A stretch of DNA of 64,000 nucleotides from CAMLJR01 sp964631955 (GTDB taxonomy: Bacteria > Pseudomonadota > Gammaproteobacteria > Pseudomonadales > CAMLJR01): positions 1 through 64,000 of the forward strand of contig CAZWBA010000005.1 of NCBI GenBank assembly GCA_964631955.1. The letters are read 5' to 3'. Position numbers and translations under genes: made by a program. Below the pieces are notes generated by a model. The model saw nothing but the letters and a program-made list of their open reading frames with translations, had not been told where the DNA came from and did no database searches. Shown one piece after another: positions 1 through 8,608 of the stretch (positions are counted from its first letter, which is position 1; each line of letters starts with the position of its first letter).

Positions 1-938
1 GATCTCACCGACTCGGTGAGATCCTTCCATGTGCCCGCCACGCCCTGCACATCGGCCTGACCGCCGAGTTTTCCTTCGGTGCCGACCTCGCGCGCCACGC
101 GCGTGACTTCCGCGGCGAAGGTGCCGAGCTGCTCCACCATTTTGTTGATGGTTTTGGCGGTGCGCAGGAATTCACCCTGCAGCGCGCGCCCATCGGCTTC
201 GAGCGCCATGCTCTTGCTCAAATCGCCCTGCGCCACGGCGCCGATGACACGCGCCACTTCGGATGTGGGATGCACCAGATCGTCGATGAGTGAATTGATG
301 GCGTCGATCGATTTGCGCCAGAAGCCGGTGGCATTCAATAACGCTGCGCGCTCCTTTAATTTTCCCTCCTTGCCGACGACATGACTCAGCCGCGCCAGCT
401 CCTTCGTCATGTGAATATTCTTGTCGATGACTGCATTGAATTCTTCGGCGACATTGCCCAGAACACCTGCCCACGTTGCCGGCAGGCACACCGATGTATC
501 GCCCTTGCGCAGATTCGCCAGCGCGAGATGAATGGCGTAGATGGATTCGGTGATGTGAATGGAAACCGCGTCATTCTTTCGGATGGCGACCATTCCATCC
601 TGCCAGAAGCCGCCGAGACGATTTTGGTTCGCCTCGCTGCCGGTCTGCCGCCGGTAATTGCGATCGATCACTCTCTCGTAATCGGCGTCACAAATATTAT
701 CGATCAGCGCAATGCTTCCCTGCACGACGTCATTGAATGTCTGCGCGATCTTTCCTTCCACGCCTGTCCAGTGCAACGGCATGCGCACATTGCGATCGCC
801 CGCAGCAAAACCCTGTAGCGCATTCAATATCGACTGCAATTTGGTGTGAGCGGTCAGCGCACCGTCATCGATATCATTTTTTGGATCGGCGCTTTTCGAA
901 TAGGAAAGATCGTGCACTGCGTCCTGTGCGACATCCAT
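1..938 (-). CDS. HAMP-array sensor kinase, N-terminal part (runs off the left edge)
   Basis: A frame starting at the ATG at 938 stays open for about 312 codons to the window edge, so the C-terminal part, presumably kinase and receivers, is missing. A GGAG ribosome site lies just upstream. No signal peptide or membrane segment is visible, so the protein is probably cytosolic. After about 30 residues the sequence becomes a chain of HAMP-like modules, with recurring pieces such as AQGDLSKSM and EVGTEGKLGGQADVQGV. This is characteristic of poly-HAMP hybrid histidine kinases (fungal group III-like, also bacterial). The HAMP array is seen directly; the kinase assignment is inferred from the family. 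It is divergent from the phospholipase D gene at 1156. Confidence 0.8.
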   Translation of the reverse strand, partial: MDVAQDAVHDLSYSKSADPKNDIDDGALTAHTKLQSILNALQGFAAGDRNVRMPLHWTGVEGKIAQTFNDVVQGSIALIDNICDADYERVIDRNYRRQTGSEANQNRLGGFWQDGMVAIRKNDAVSIHITESIYAIHLALANLRKGDTSVCLPATWAGVLGNVAEEFNAVIDKNIHMTKELARLSHVVGKEGKLKERAALLNATGFWRKSIDAINSLIDDLVHPTSEVARVIGAVAQGDLSKSMALEADGRALQGEFLRTAKTINKMVEQLGTFAAEVTRVAREVGTEGKLGGQADVQGVAGTWKDLTESVR

Positions 939-1095
939 AGTTAAACTCCTGCAGCGGCGCTCGGGCGATGACGCCGGAATCAAGCCTGATTAAATAAAGT
1001 TAGTGTGACATTCAAAACGGTTCGGGCAATGTGCGCCTGGGCACTTATTAAAATGAAGGGTTTCTCAAACGTTATAAGCGGCGGTGATTTCGCCG

Positions 1096-1111
1096 TGGCA
1101 TATGGATTGCT
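1096..1111 (+). promoter_or_regulatory. Candidate sigma-54 promoter of the PLD-VTT gene
   Basis: TGGCATATGGATTGCT matches the -24/-12 consensus TGGCAYR-N4-TTGCW, with GG and GC at the required spacing. The predicted start near 1123 leaves a short leader before the ATG at 1156. The first nine bases are identical to those of the site at 11967. Confidence 0.65.
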
Positions 1112-1155
1112 GCGCCCTGTAAAGACAGTTTTTCCACGTCCTCAAGGAACTGCGG

Positions 1156-3480
1156 ATGCGCTCACAGCAATGCCAGGCCGGGTGGCAAAAAAATCAGACC
1201 GGGCAGAAAAAAATTCTCCCTGCGCAGAAAGAGCAACGTGTGCAGGGAGAAAGAAGCGGACTTCTGCAGCCTGGAAATAATTGCTGGCGGATCGAAACAG
1301 CAACGCGACTGCAGTTTCTCATCGATGGCGAAGAATATTTCCGGGCGCTGCGCGCTTCGCTGCTGCGCGCGCAGCATTCGATTTTCATTCTGGGCTGGGA
1401 TATCGATAGCCGGGTGCAATTACCCCGGCTGGATCAGAACGATTCGCTGCCGGAATCGCTTGCGCGTTTTTTCGGCGCGCTCGCCCGCATCAAACCCGAT
1501 TTGCACATTTATATTCTGAGCTGGGACTACGCATTTCTTTTCACTCTCGAACGCGAGTGGCTGCCGATTCTGCCCTTGCAATGGCGCACGCATAAGCGCG
1601 TTCATTTCAAGATGGATAACAGTCATCCGCCGGGCGCTTCACACCATCAGAAAGTCATCGTGATCGACGATGCGGTTGCATTCATCGGCGGCATCGATCT
1701 GACCCGATGCCGCCGGGATACCTGCGCGCATAGACCGGGCGACCCGCAGCGACAGGATGCGGACGGCAAACCGTATTCCCCCTTTCACGATATCCAGGCG
1801 GTGGTGGAAGGCCCGGTGGCCGGTGCGCTCGGCGAGCTGGCGAGAGCGCGCTGGCAACGCGCGCTGCAGAATCGTCCGCAGCCTGCGCTCGCGCTGCCGG
1901 AGATAAGGCCGTTCACCGGCGCGAATACTTGCTGGCCTGCGCACCTGACGCCCGCGCTGGAAAATATTGATGTGGGCATTGCGCGCACCGAAGCGGTCTA
2001 CAAAAATTATCCCGGTATCTTCGAAATCCGGAATTTTTATCTGGATGCCATCGCCGCCGCGCGACAGCTGATTTTTTTCGAAAACCAGTACTTCAGCTCG
2101 AATGCGATTGCACAGGCGCTGCGCGAGCGTCTGATCGCCGATGCAGAACTCGATGTCATTCTCATCGCCCCCCGTCGCGAAAGTGGCTGGCTCGAAGAAA
2201 ATACGATGGGGCTGTTGCGCGCGCGACTGTACGAGCAATTGAAATCGAATCCGCATATCACCCGCTTTTATTCGTACAGCCCGCTGCTGGCCGATGGCAG
2301 CGGGCTCAATGTGCACAGCAAGCTCATGATCATCGACGATGAATGGCTCACGCTCGGTTCGGCCAATATTTCCAATCGCTCGATGAGCCTCGATACCGAA
2401 TGCAATTTAATTGTCAGCGCCGAATTAAACGCCGACCGCGGCGATGAAGTGCGCGCGGCCATCGCGCATCTGCGCAATCGATTGCTCGCAGAGCATCTGG
2501 AATGCGAAGCCGGAACCATCGAGGCGCTGCAGAAACAGGAAGGCATCATTGCAGCGATCGATACGCTGCGCGACAAGTCGGTCGACGTCCGGTACGAAAA
2601 AATCCTGCACGAAAAAAAACGGACGCATTCGCAGCGTACGCTGGTGCCGACTGATCCTGTTCCCGTCGCGGAAAATTTATTTATTACCGACTCGATGCTC
2701 ATCGACCCGGAATTGCCGCTCAAGCCGGAGCATGTCATCGCCAATTATATTGCGCCTCGCGATCGCCAGTCGGTCAGATCGCACGCCACAAAAATCGGGA
2801 TCGCGGTAATCGTTTTCGCGCTGCTGGTATTGCTCTGGCGTGAAACTCCGCTCCGGGAATTCTTTCGCGTCGAGTACATGCTTGCCTTCATCGAAAAGCT
2901 GCAGCGTCAGCCGCTGGCGCCATTATTCATATTGTTGCTCTACGTGGTTGCGGGTTTTATTTTTGTTCCCGTGGTTTTACTGATCGCAGCAACCGGTGCC
3001 GTCTTCGGCCCCGGGCTGGGCTTCATCTACGCGCTATGCGGCTCGCTCCTGAGCGCTGCCGTTTCATTCTGGATCGGTACGAAAACGGGATCGGGTGCAT
3101 GGCGGGGACGCTTGCTGAGCCAGCGTATCCAGCGCCTGCAAAAGCGGCTGCAGCAGCAGGGTCTGCTCGCCGTGGCGATGGTGCGCGTCATGCCGATCGC
3201 GCCCTTCACCGCCATCAATTTCATTGCCGGCGCCGCGAAAATCCGCTGGCGCGATTTTTTGCTGGGCACTATCACCGGCATGCTGCCGGGCATTCTCTTT
3301 ACCGTGATTTTCGTCGACCGCGCCACGGCGGCATTGCAGAAACCCACTCCGCTCACGATCGCGACGCTGGTATTCACCATGGGCGTCATTGTCGCCGTAT
3401 CGCTGTTTCTGCAGCACTGGCTGCGCGCCAGAAATTCGAAGCAATTATTCTTCGCGCGAAATGGCAGCCGGAGAATGTGA
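1156..3480 (+). CDS. Phospholipase D / VTT-domain fusion protein
   Basis: Two phospholipase D active-site motifs are visible: HHQKVIVIDD (HxK at residues 164-166) and HSKLMIIDD (HxK at 387-389), followed by SANISNRS. About 540 residues of PLD region lead into a C-terminal membrane domain of roughly 200 residues with several hydrophobic segments. This has the shape of the VTT (TVP38/DedA-like) family. Such fusions are thought to act on phospholipids at the inner membrane, as cardiolipin synthase-like or phosphatidyl-transferring enzymes; the substrate is not known. The start at 1156 is supported by AAGGA about eight bases upstream and by the promoter candidate at 1096. The EEP-family gene follows 25 bases downstream, probably in the same operon. 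Confidence 0.85.
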   Translation: MRSQQCQAGWQKNQTGQKKILPAQKEQRVQGERSGLLQPGNNCWRIETATRLQFLIDGEEYFRALRASLLRAQHSIFILGWDIDSRVQLPRLDQNDSLPESLARFFGALARIKPDLHIYILSWDYAFLFTLEREWLPILPLQWRTHKRVHFKMDNSHPPGASHHQKVIVIDDAVAFIGGIDLTRCRRDTCAHRPGDPQRQDADGKPYSPFHDIQAVVEGPVAGALGELARARWQRALQNRPQPALALPEIRPFTGANTCWPAHLTPALENIDVGIARTEAVYKNYPGIFEIRNFYLDAIAAARQLIFFENQYFSSNAIAQALRERLIADAELDVILIAPRRESGWLEENTMGLLRARLYEQLKSNPHITRFYSYSPLLADGSGLNVHSKLMIIDDEWLTLGSANISNRSMSLDTECNLIVSAELNADRGDEVRAAIAHLRNRLLAEHLECEAGTIEALQKQEGIIAAIDTLRDKSVDVRYEKILHEKKRTHSQRTLVPTDPVPVAENLFITDSMLIDPELPLKPEHVIANYIAPRDRQSVRSHATKIGIAVIVFALLVLLWRETPLREFFRVEYMLAFIEKLQRQPLAPLFILLLYVVAGFIFVPVVLLIAATGAVFGPGLGFIYALCGSLLSAAVSFWIGTKTGSGAWRGRLLSQRIQRLQKRLQQQGLLAVAMVRVMPIAPFTAINFIAGAAKIRWRDFLLGTITGMLPGILFTVIFVDRATAALQKPTPLTIATLVFTMGVIVAVSLFLQHWLRARNSKQLFFARNGSRRM

Positions 3481-3505
3481 GGTTCAAAAAGCGAAAAGCA
3501 GAATC

Positions 3506-4228
3506 ATGTCCGAAAAAAAATGCGTTCAGTTGCGAATCGCCTCTTACAACATTCACGGCGGCATCGGCACCGATCGTCATTTCGTGCCCAATCGCATCGT
3601 CGATGTGCTGCGCGAAATTGATGCCGATATCATCGCCCTGCAGGAAGTGGAATCGCGCACCACCGGATTCGATATGCTCAAATTTCTCAGCGAGCGCCTG
3701 CAGCTGCAGGCGATTCCCGGGCCTACGCTGGTCGAGGAAAACGGCGATTACGGTAACGGTATTCTCACCCGCCTGCCTGTACTGAGCACGCATCGTATCG
3801 ATTTATCGATTTGCGGACGCGAAGCCCGCGGTGCCCTCGATATCAAACTGAACGCCGAAAGCGCCGAATACACCAGCCCCATTCGGGTGGTTGCCACGCA
3901 TCTGGGACTGCATCCGGGCGAGCGGCGCCATCAGGTAAAACAATTGTTATCCCTTTTCGAAAGCGACAGAAACATACCGACGATTTTCATGGGCGACGTC
4001 AACGAGTGGTTTCTGATTGGCCGGCCCCTGCGCTGGCTGCATCGGCATTTTCAGCGCACACCCGCGCCCGCGACCTTCCCTTCGCAATGGCCAATGTTCG
4101 CGCTGGACAGAATATGGATTCATCCGATTGCCGCATTGACCGGGATATATGCGCATCGTTCGGCACTCGCGCGCAGAGCTTCCGATCACTTGCCGATTGT
4201 GGCGAATACCACACTCAGCAATCGATAG
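3506..4228 (+). CDS. Endonuclease/exonuclease/phosphatase (EEP) family protein
   Basis: The 240-residue protein has EEP-fold hallmarks in order: RIASYNIHGG near the start, ALQEVESR (metal-binding Glu), a DVNEW motif for the usual GD(F/V)N, and SDHLPI at the end (catalytic Asp-His). These Mg-dependent phosphodiesterases include DNases, sphingomyelinases and inositol phosphatases. Its place right after a phospholipase D gene suggests a lipid or headgroup substrate rather than DNA, which is inference. The frame extends upstream to 3389, but that would overlap the PLD gene by about 90 bases. The ATG at 3506, directly before the conserved fold, is preferred. No signal peptide is visible. Confidence 0.85.
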   Translation: MSEKKCVQLRIASYNIHGGIGTDRHFVPNRIVDVLREIDADIIALQEVESRTTGFDMLKFLSERLQLQAIPGPTLVEENGDYGNGILTRLPVLSTHRIDLSICGREARGALDIKLNAESAEYTSPIRVVATHLGLHPGERRHQVKQLLSLFESDRNIPTIFMGDVNEWFLIGRPLRWLHRHFQRTPAPATFPSQWPMFALDRIWIHPIAALTGIYAHRSALARRASDHLPIVANTTLSNR

Positions 4229-4237
4229 ATAATTTAA

Positions 4238-4489
4238 TTGAAAAGTATGAATTCCTTCCTGATTCATCGCGAAGCGTTGGTGCAGACTACGCGGACTTTC
4301 TCACCGGATGAAAACATCATGATTGAAAAAGCGAAAGTCCAGGAAGAAATTTATCTCAAGGAACTGGAGCGTCTGATGCTGCGACGTCCCGATCTCATGA
4401 TGCAGGAGCACAATCGCGCAGACGAAGTGAGGCAATGGAATCTGATCAACGGTATAAAAATTTATAAGGATGGTTATCAAACCCGCTAA
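4238..4489 (+). CDS. Small charged hypothetical protein
   Basis: An open frame of 83 residues starts nine bases after the EEP-family gene. A second in-frame ATG at 4319 gives a 56-residue protein that is strongly charged and helical (MIEKAKVQEEIYLKELERL). I do not recognise a family. Position and spacing fit a third gene of the PLD-EEP operon, but the ribosome site is weak for both starts. No membrane segment or cysteine cluster is present. Confidence is limited because short frames of this size occur by chance. Confidence 0.4.
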   Translation: MKSMNSFLIHREALVQTTRTFSPDENIMIEKAKVQEEIYLKELERLMLRRPDLMMQEHNRADEVRQWNLINGIKIYKDGYQTR

Positions 4490-4543
4490 CCGTCTTTTGA
4501 TTATTTTCCGATTGTTTTCCTGCCGGGCATGCCAGCATCGATT

Positions 4544-4894
4544 TCAGGCATTGCTTGCTTTGTTATAGACGCCGCTTTCCGATTGATCGAGCTGTTTTCT
4601 GGCTCCTGCCTGCTCATCCGTTTCAGGCTGCTCATCTGCTGCAGACTGATCCGAAGGCTTTTTCCGGTTGCTGATAATTCCATGGATATTACTTACCGAA
4701 AGACAGGCCTGAAGCGCAATTACCGCGTAAGCCTGCGCATGGATACCCCAGATAACCCATAAGACATTGCTCACGAGAAAGAGCCAGAATCCGCTCCGTC
4801 GCTGATTTTTCTGTTTTAAGGAAACTCTCCAGGCCGCCAGCACAGTGACAATGAGAGCCGGCCACTGCATAAACCCCAACCAGCTCATCTCCAT
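4544..4894 (-). CDS. Small inner-membrane protein, unknown function
   Basis: The 116-residue protein has a hydrophobic segment near residues 12-25 and two closely spaced segments between about 36 and 75 (GFWLFLVSNVLWVIWGI and AYAVIALQACLSV). A hydrophilic Glu/Gln/Lys-rich tail of about 40 residues follows. The layout resembles small transporter-like membrane proteins of the PnuC/YgjV kind, but I cannot assign it firmly. It lies 21 bases downstream of the DUF3309 gene on the same strand, so both probably share the promoter at 5116-5131. Confidence 0.6.
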   Translation of the reverse strand: MEMSWLGFMQWPALIVTVLAAWRVSLKQKNQRRSGFWLFLVSNVLWVIWGIHAQAYAVIALQACLSVSNIHGIISNRKKPSDQSAADEQPETDEQAGARKQLDQSESGVYNKASNA

Positions 4895-4915
4895 TGGAAA
4901 CCGCCTCCATTGACG

Positions 4916-5068
4916 TCAGATATAACCGAGCAATAGAAGAATCACTGCAATCAGAAGCACGAGGCCCAATACACCCGATGGGCCATAACCCCATGAAGAA
5001 CTGTGAGGCCATGCGGGAATGGCACCTATCAGCAGAACGATCAATACAACCAGCAGTATCGTGCTCAT
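4916..5068 (-). CDS. DUF3309 small membrane protein
   Basis: The 50-residue protein reads MSTILLVVLIVLLIGAIPAW, then WGYGPSG and a second hydrophobic segment ending in LLLLGYI. This is the DUF3309 signature: two membrane helices flanking a Trp-His-Ser/Gly-rich turn. The family is widespread in proteobacteria near stress genes and has no known biochemical role. AGGAGA precedes the ATG at 5068, which fixes the start although the same frame extends further upstream. A candidate sigma-54 promoter lies 48 bases upstream. Confidence 0.85.
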   Translation of the reverse strand: MSTILLVVLIVLLIGAIPAWPHSSSWGYGPSGVLGLVLLIAVILLLLGYI

Positions 5069-5115
5069 AAATAATCTCCTGTTATCGGAATCGTTAAATA
5101 AACGCTTTATGAAAA

Positions 5116-5131
5116 AGCAAATAACGAGCCA
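5116..5131 (-). promoter_or_regulatory. Candidate sigma-54 promoter of the DUF3309 gene
   Basis: On the minus strand TGGCTCGTTATTTGCT, one mismatch (T for A at the fifth base) from TGGCACG-N4-TTGCW, with correct GG-GC spacing. It ends 48 bases before the ATG at 5068. Confidence 0.6.
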
Positions 5132-5146
5132 CCGACAAATCATGGA

Positions 5147-5172
5147 ATTTAATGCCCGCCCGGGCATTAAAT
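5147..5172. repeat. 26-base perfect palindrome
   Basis: ATTTAATGCCCG, two bases, then CGGGCATTAAAT: 12-base arms with no mismatch. It sits 15 bases upstream of the DUF3309 sigma-54 site, so it may be an operator or an activator site. It has no T run and is unlikely to be a simple terminator. Confidence 0.7.
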
Positions 5173-5225
5173 GACTCGCCCAATAAATTAACTGGAAACA
5201 ACATGGAATTTTTTCGGAAATATCC

Positions 5226-5238
5226 CGGAAAATTTCCG
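5226..5238. promoter_or_regulatory. Candidate activator site CGGAAAATTTCCG
   Basis: A perfect palindrome about 100 bases upstream of the -24 element at 5116-5131. CGGAAAATTTCC recurs at 20834, upstream of another sigma-54-like promoter next to the activator gene. Its role as an upstream activating sequence is inference. Confidence 0.4.
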
Positions 5239-5561
5239 CTTCACTCGACGAATTTTTTCTATTCAAAATAAATCGATTTACACCACAGTGGAATTTCATC
5301 ACATTCCGAAAAATTCCATGAAGAAAGGATCCCGCGTACACGCTGTATTCACTCGTATGAAGGAAATCTTTGTGCAGACGCAAACAGTTTCGGGAACATT
5401 AATCGCATGAGCATGGCTGAGTTGCGCTTTTCTGGATGACACGTGTTCTTCCTACAAAGTGCAGATCGACTAAGCAATTCAACAACCTGGCAGTACGCAA
5501 CAACTATTCAACAATCAGACAACAGGCAACAACCGGACAATCACAAAGGCGAGGACTCAAC

Positions 5562-5945
5562 ATGAACCGCACTAACCGAAAGTATATTCTTCAGCTGGCA
5601 TCGGCTGCGTTGTTTGGCGCAGTCATCAGTTCCGGAGCGATGGCATCCGATGCAGCATACGAGGCAGCAAAAGATCAGGCAGAAGCGAATTACGATGCAC
5701 AGAAAGCCCGTTGCGATCAATTGGATGGCAACAACAAGGATGTGTGCATCAAGCAGGCAAAGGCCGATAAAACCCGTGCTGAAGCCGATGCAAAAGCAAA
5801 ACACAAAACCCGCGAAGCCAGAACTGATGCACACGAAGACAAGTCCGACGCCGCTTACAAGGTCGCCAAGGAAAAATGCGACGCCCTGAGTGGCGCGGAC
5901 AAGGACGCCTGTCAGGAGCGAGCCAAGGCAACTTACGGCAAATAG
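5562..5945 (+). CDS. Secreted Lys/Ala-rich stress-type protein
   Basis: The protein of 127 residues starts with a clear Sec signal peptide (basic n-region, hydrophobic core, AMA cleavage near residue 29). The rest is almost entirely charged and Ala-rich. It contains two similar Cys-containing units, YDAQKARCDQLDGNNKDVC and YKVAKEKCDALSGADKDAC, each with a Cys pair about ten residues apart. This suggests an internal duplication and a helical, possibly disulfide-linked periplasmic protein. Proteins of this type occur next to osmotic and envelope stress genes; no activity is known. The ATG at 5562 follows AAGGCGAGG. A terminator follows at 5991. Confidence 0.75.
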   Translation: MNRTNRKYILQLASAALFGAVISSGAMASDAAYEAAKDQAEANYDAQKARCDQLDGNNKDVCIKQAKADKTRAEADAKAKHKTREARTDAHEDKSDAAYKVAKEKCDALSGADKDACQERAKATYGK

Positions 5946-5990
5946 CCGGGAAGCAGATGAATGGATGCACCAGGTAAACGGATGTGCGAA

Positions 5991-6013
5991 GCCCTCTCCG
6001 GAGGGCTTTTTTT
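5991..6013 (+). terminator. Intrinsic terminator
   Basis: Stem GCCCTC-TCCG-GAGGGC followed by a run of seven T. It lies between convergent genes ending at 5945 and 6028. Confidence 0.85.
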
Positions 6014-6027
6014 GAATTGTTTTTTTG

Positions 6028-7422
6028 CTAAAGCCAGTAGGAAAACATTCTCGATACAGTCTGCTTCAGTCTCAGCGACAGCGGACGATCCTGCCATTTT
6101 TCCTTGCGAACGGGTTCGGCGCTATTGCGGTCCCTGGCGAACATCGCTTCCATCGAAGCGCCGAAATCCTCTCCCAGAATGACGACATTGACTTCGTAGT
6201 TATGTAAAAAGCTCCGCACATCCATATTCGACGAACCCACGGTGGACCAGACACCATCGATGACAACGGTTTTGGCATGCAGGAAAACATCCTTGCGTTC
6301 GTAGATATGAATGCCGCCTTCGAGCAGTTCGCCATAATGAGAGCGCCCGGCTTCCAGCACGGGCCACCAGTCGCTGAATCCCGGCAGCACCAGCTGCACA
6401 TCCACGCCGCGCTGGGCGGCTTCCCTGAGCGCTTCGATCATCGCCCGATTCGGCGAAAAATAGGACATGGTGATATGAATCGACTGACGTGCGCGTTTGA
6501 TTGCGCCCAGCAGGTCGGCGTAGATGAAATTGATTTCATCCTCCGGGGAGCTGCCGATGACGCGAACATATTTATTGCCGGCCGCGTTGCGCTTTCGCTC
6601 CGGCAGTGCCAGCGATGGCTCGCCCTTTCCAATCATCCACATCGCGTCGAAAAGATCGCTGAACGCATTGACCGCGGGGCCGGTAATTTCGATTTGCGTA
6701 TCGCGCCATCCGTCTTCCAGCGCAGCCGCTTCATCGCGAGGTTTCTGCTTGCGCGAAATACCCGAACCATGCGTATAGACGCCGCTGATATTGATTCCGC
6801 CGGTGTAAGCGATGCGATTGTCGACAATGAAAATTTTCCGGTGATCGCGATTGTTCAGTCGCAGAAATTTTCCCGCGAGCGGATTCACCGGATGAAACTC
6901 AATCGTCGCCACGCCGTCCGCGCGCATTTCATCGAAGAAGCTGCGCGGCGTTCTTATGCAGCCGACACTGTCGTAGATCAGGCGCACGCGCACACCTGCG
7001 CGGCTTTTTTCGCGGAGTAGATCGGCGAGCGCACGACCGATTTTATCGGCATCGAAAATATACATTTCGATGTCGATGGTTTCGGTGGCAGAACTCAGCG
7101 CTGCGAAAATCGCGTTGTAGGCAGCCGGACCATCGATAAGCAGGCGTACCTCATTGCCGGCCAGAATGTCCGGACCTTCCTGCGCCAGATTGGCCAGGTG
7201 GTATTGCAGTAATGTCTGGCGGGTGCCAGCGGCCTCAACGCTACCGGAGCGCTCGTCGCGGCGCGGATTGTCGATGACGGCGGCAGGCGGGCTGGCATCC
7301 GGCAATTCGGCGACGCTGCGACAGCCGAAAAAGCCAATACCGATCACCAGCAGCGCGGCGATAGTCATTCCCTTCCATAGCCGTTTCACGTTTCCTTTCA
7401 CGAAATCCTGCGAGGAGGACAA
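6028..7422 (-). CDS. Phospholipase D-family lipoprotein (cardiolipin synthase-like)
   Basis: The 464-residue protein carries two HKD motifs, HRKIFIVDN (followed by RIAYTGGINI) and HAKTVVIDG (followed by STVGSSNMDVRS), as in cardiolipin synthases of the ClsB/ClsC kind. The N-terminus has a hydrophobic stretch ending in the lipobox GFFGC (Cys 34), so it is probably lipidated and periplasmic-facing. That differs from the multi-pass ClsA. The expected reaction is transphosphatidylation between phospholipids to form cardiolipin or a related lipid. The start lies two bases after the YihY stop, so the two genes form an operon. It is the second PLD-type enzyme within 8 kb. Confidence 0.85.
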   Translation of the reverse strand: MSSSQDFVKGNVKRLWKGMTIAALLVIGIGFFGCRSVAELPDASPPAAVIDNPRRDERSGSVEAAGTRQTLLQYHLANLAQEGPDILAGNEVRLLIDGPAAYNAIFAALSSATETIDIEMYIFDADKIGRALADLLREKSRAGVRVRLIYDSVGCIRTPRSFFDEMRADGVATIEFHPVNPLAGKFLRLNNRDHRKIFIVDNRIAYTGGINISGVYTHGSGISRKQKPRDEAAALEDGWRDTQIEITGPAVNAFSDLFDAMWMIGKGEPSLALPERKRNAAGNKYVRVIGSSPEDEINFIYADLLGAIKRARQSIHITMSYFSPNRAMIEALREAAQRGVDVQLVLPGFSDWWPVLEAGRSHYGELLEGGIHIYERKDVFLHAKTVVIDGVWSTVGSSNMDVRSFLHNYEVNVVILGEDFGASMEAMFARDRNSAEPVRKEKWQDRPLSLRLKQTVSRMFSYWL

Positions 7423-7424
7423 GA

Positions 7425-8321
7425 TCAGATCTCGCTATCGGCTGATGCGACTGAATTATCCGGAGACGACAGATTGCGCCGGCTTCCATATTTGCAGGCG
7501 TAGACGTAAGTAAATTCGGTTCCAATCAGAAAAATTTGCGCGGAATAGTAAATCCATACAATCAGAACCACGAAGGCACCGGCGGCACCGAACGACGAGG
7601 CAATCGCACTCTTGCCGATATAAATACCTATCGCAAATTTTCCCACCGAAAACAGCAGCGAGGTGACCAGCGCTCCCCACCACACGTCGCTCCAGGCAAT
7701 CGTGGTGCTGGGCAGAATCTTGAAAATCAATGCGAATAGAACGGTGATGATGGCGGTGGAGACGATGAAGTTGATGAGCTGCAGCAGGATCTCCATATTG
7801 ATCATCCAGTCTCCCCACAATGTCGTCAGCATCGAAATGCCCGCGCTGACGACCAGAGACATGATGAGCAGAAAACCGACGCTGACAATCAGCGCAAACG
7901 ATAGCAGGCGGATTTTCAGCAGATTCAGCAGGCCGTTGCCCGCAGCCTTTTCCTTAGGCAATTTCCAGATGGTGTCGATATCGTGCTGCAGCTCGGCGAA
8001 TACCGTGGTGGCGCCGATGAATAACGTCACTGCACCGACGATGAAAGAAATTTTTCCGCCCTCGGGATCATTGGCACCGCGCAACAGGGCATTGACAGCT
8101 TCGGCACCGCGCGCGCCGATCAGCTCGACAAACTGATGGGTGATCGCCTGCCGTGCCTCATCATCGCCAAAGAAAAAACCGGCGATGGTGATGAGAATGA
8201 GCAGCAAGGGTGTCAGCGAAAAAAAAGTGTAATACGCCAGCGCTGCACTCATGCTGGCGATATTGTCCTTCGACCAGGCCCGCGCCACCTCCGCTAACAG
8301 CTGCCACGCGCGCGCTACCAT
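7425..8321 (-). CDS. YihY/BrkB-family inner-membrane protein
   Basis: The motif SMSAALAYYTFFSLTPLLLI, the following FGDDEAR loop and about six hydrophobic helices identify the YihY (UPF0761, once called ribonuclease BN) family. With the start at 8321 the protein is 298 residues, the usual length, and begins MVARAWQLL as relatives do. Longer starts at 8369 and 8552 are open and would add a basic N-terminal extension. That extension contains a 15-base tandem duplication (8322-8351). The function of the family is not established; it is a multi-pass membrane protein sometimes linked to transport. It is the first gene of a pair with the PLD lipoprotein. Confidence 0.85.
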   Translation of the reverse strand: MVARAWQLLAEVARAWSKDNIASMSAALAYYTFFSLTPLLLILITIAGFFFGDDEARQAITHQFVELIGARGAEAVNALLRGANDPEGGKISFIVGAVTLFIGATTVFAELQHDIDTIWKLPKEKAAGNGLLNLLKIRLLSFALIVSVGFLLIMSLVVSAGISMLTTLWGDWMINMEILLQLINFIVSTAIITVLFALIFKILPSTTIAWSDVWWGALVTSLLFSVGKFAIGIYIGKSAIASSFGAAGAFVVLIVWIYYSAQIFLIGTEFTYVYACKYGSRRNLSSPDNSVASADSEI

Positions 8322-8546
8322 GTTTTTGATACGCGTCTTTTTGATAAGCGTCGGTAATCGATTCCACATAAGCCAGGCATATTTTTCCAGGTCCACGTCA
8401 TATTTACGTACTGTTTTCTGCTTTTTACAGGAATAAACGCATAATTTGTACCAGTCATTTCCTGCAACCGGGCCAATTGTGCTGTATGGGGTGTCACACA
8501 GAGCATTTTCGGCATGATTTTTCATAAATTCTGCGTAAAACGGTAT

Positions 8547-8562
8547 CGGCATGGATTCTGCT
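8547..8562 (+). promoter_or_regulatory. Weak candidate sigma-54 promoter of the Crp-type gene
   Basis: CGGCATGGATTCTGCT has GG and GC at the right spacing and the GGCATG core, but deviates at the first base and at position 12. It lies 46 bases before the ATG at 8609. Confidence 0.35.
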
Positions 8563-8608
8563 TTGAGGGATGTGTTCTAGCTAATCCTCCAACCGACAGG
8601 AACTCATT

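Larger units (their letters stand above)
5069..5561. other. Gene-free regulatory region with palindromes
   Basis: The largest non-coding gap in the window, between divergent genes. It holds a sigma-54-like promoter (5116-5131), a 26-base perfect palindrome (5147-5172), an inverted repeat pair around CATGGAATTTTTTCGGAA (5202-5219 and 5304-5320) and the palindrome CGGAAAATTTCCG (5226-5238). The leader of the gene at 5562 contains several irregular CAACAA-type repeats (about 5475-5525). I see no convincing additional coding frame. Confidence 0.7.

Noticed and set aside
5414..5426. Sigma-54-like TGGCTGAGTTGC before the gene at 5562
   Set aside because: GG and GC are three bases too close, which is not tolerated by sigma-54.
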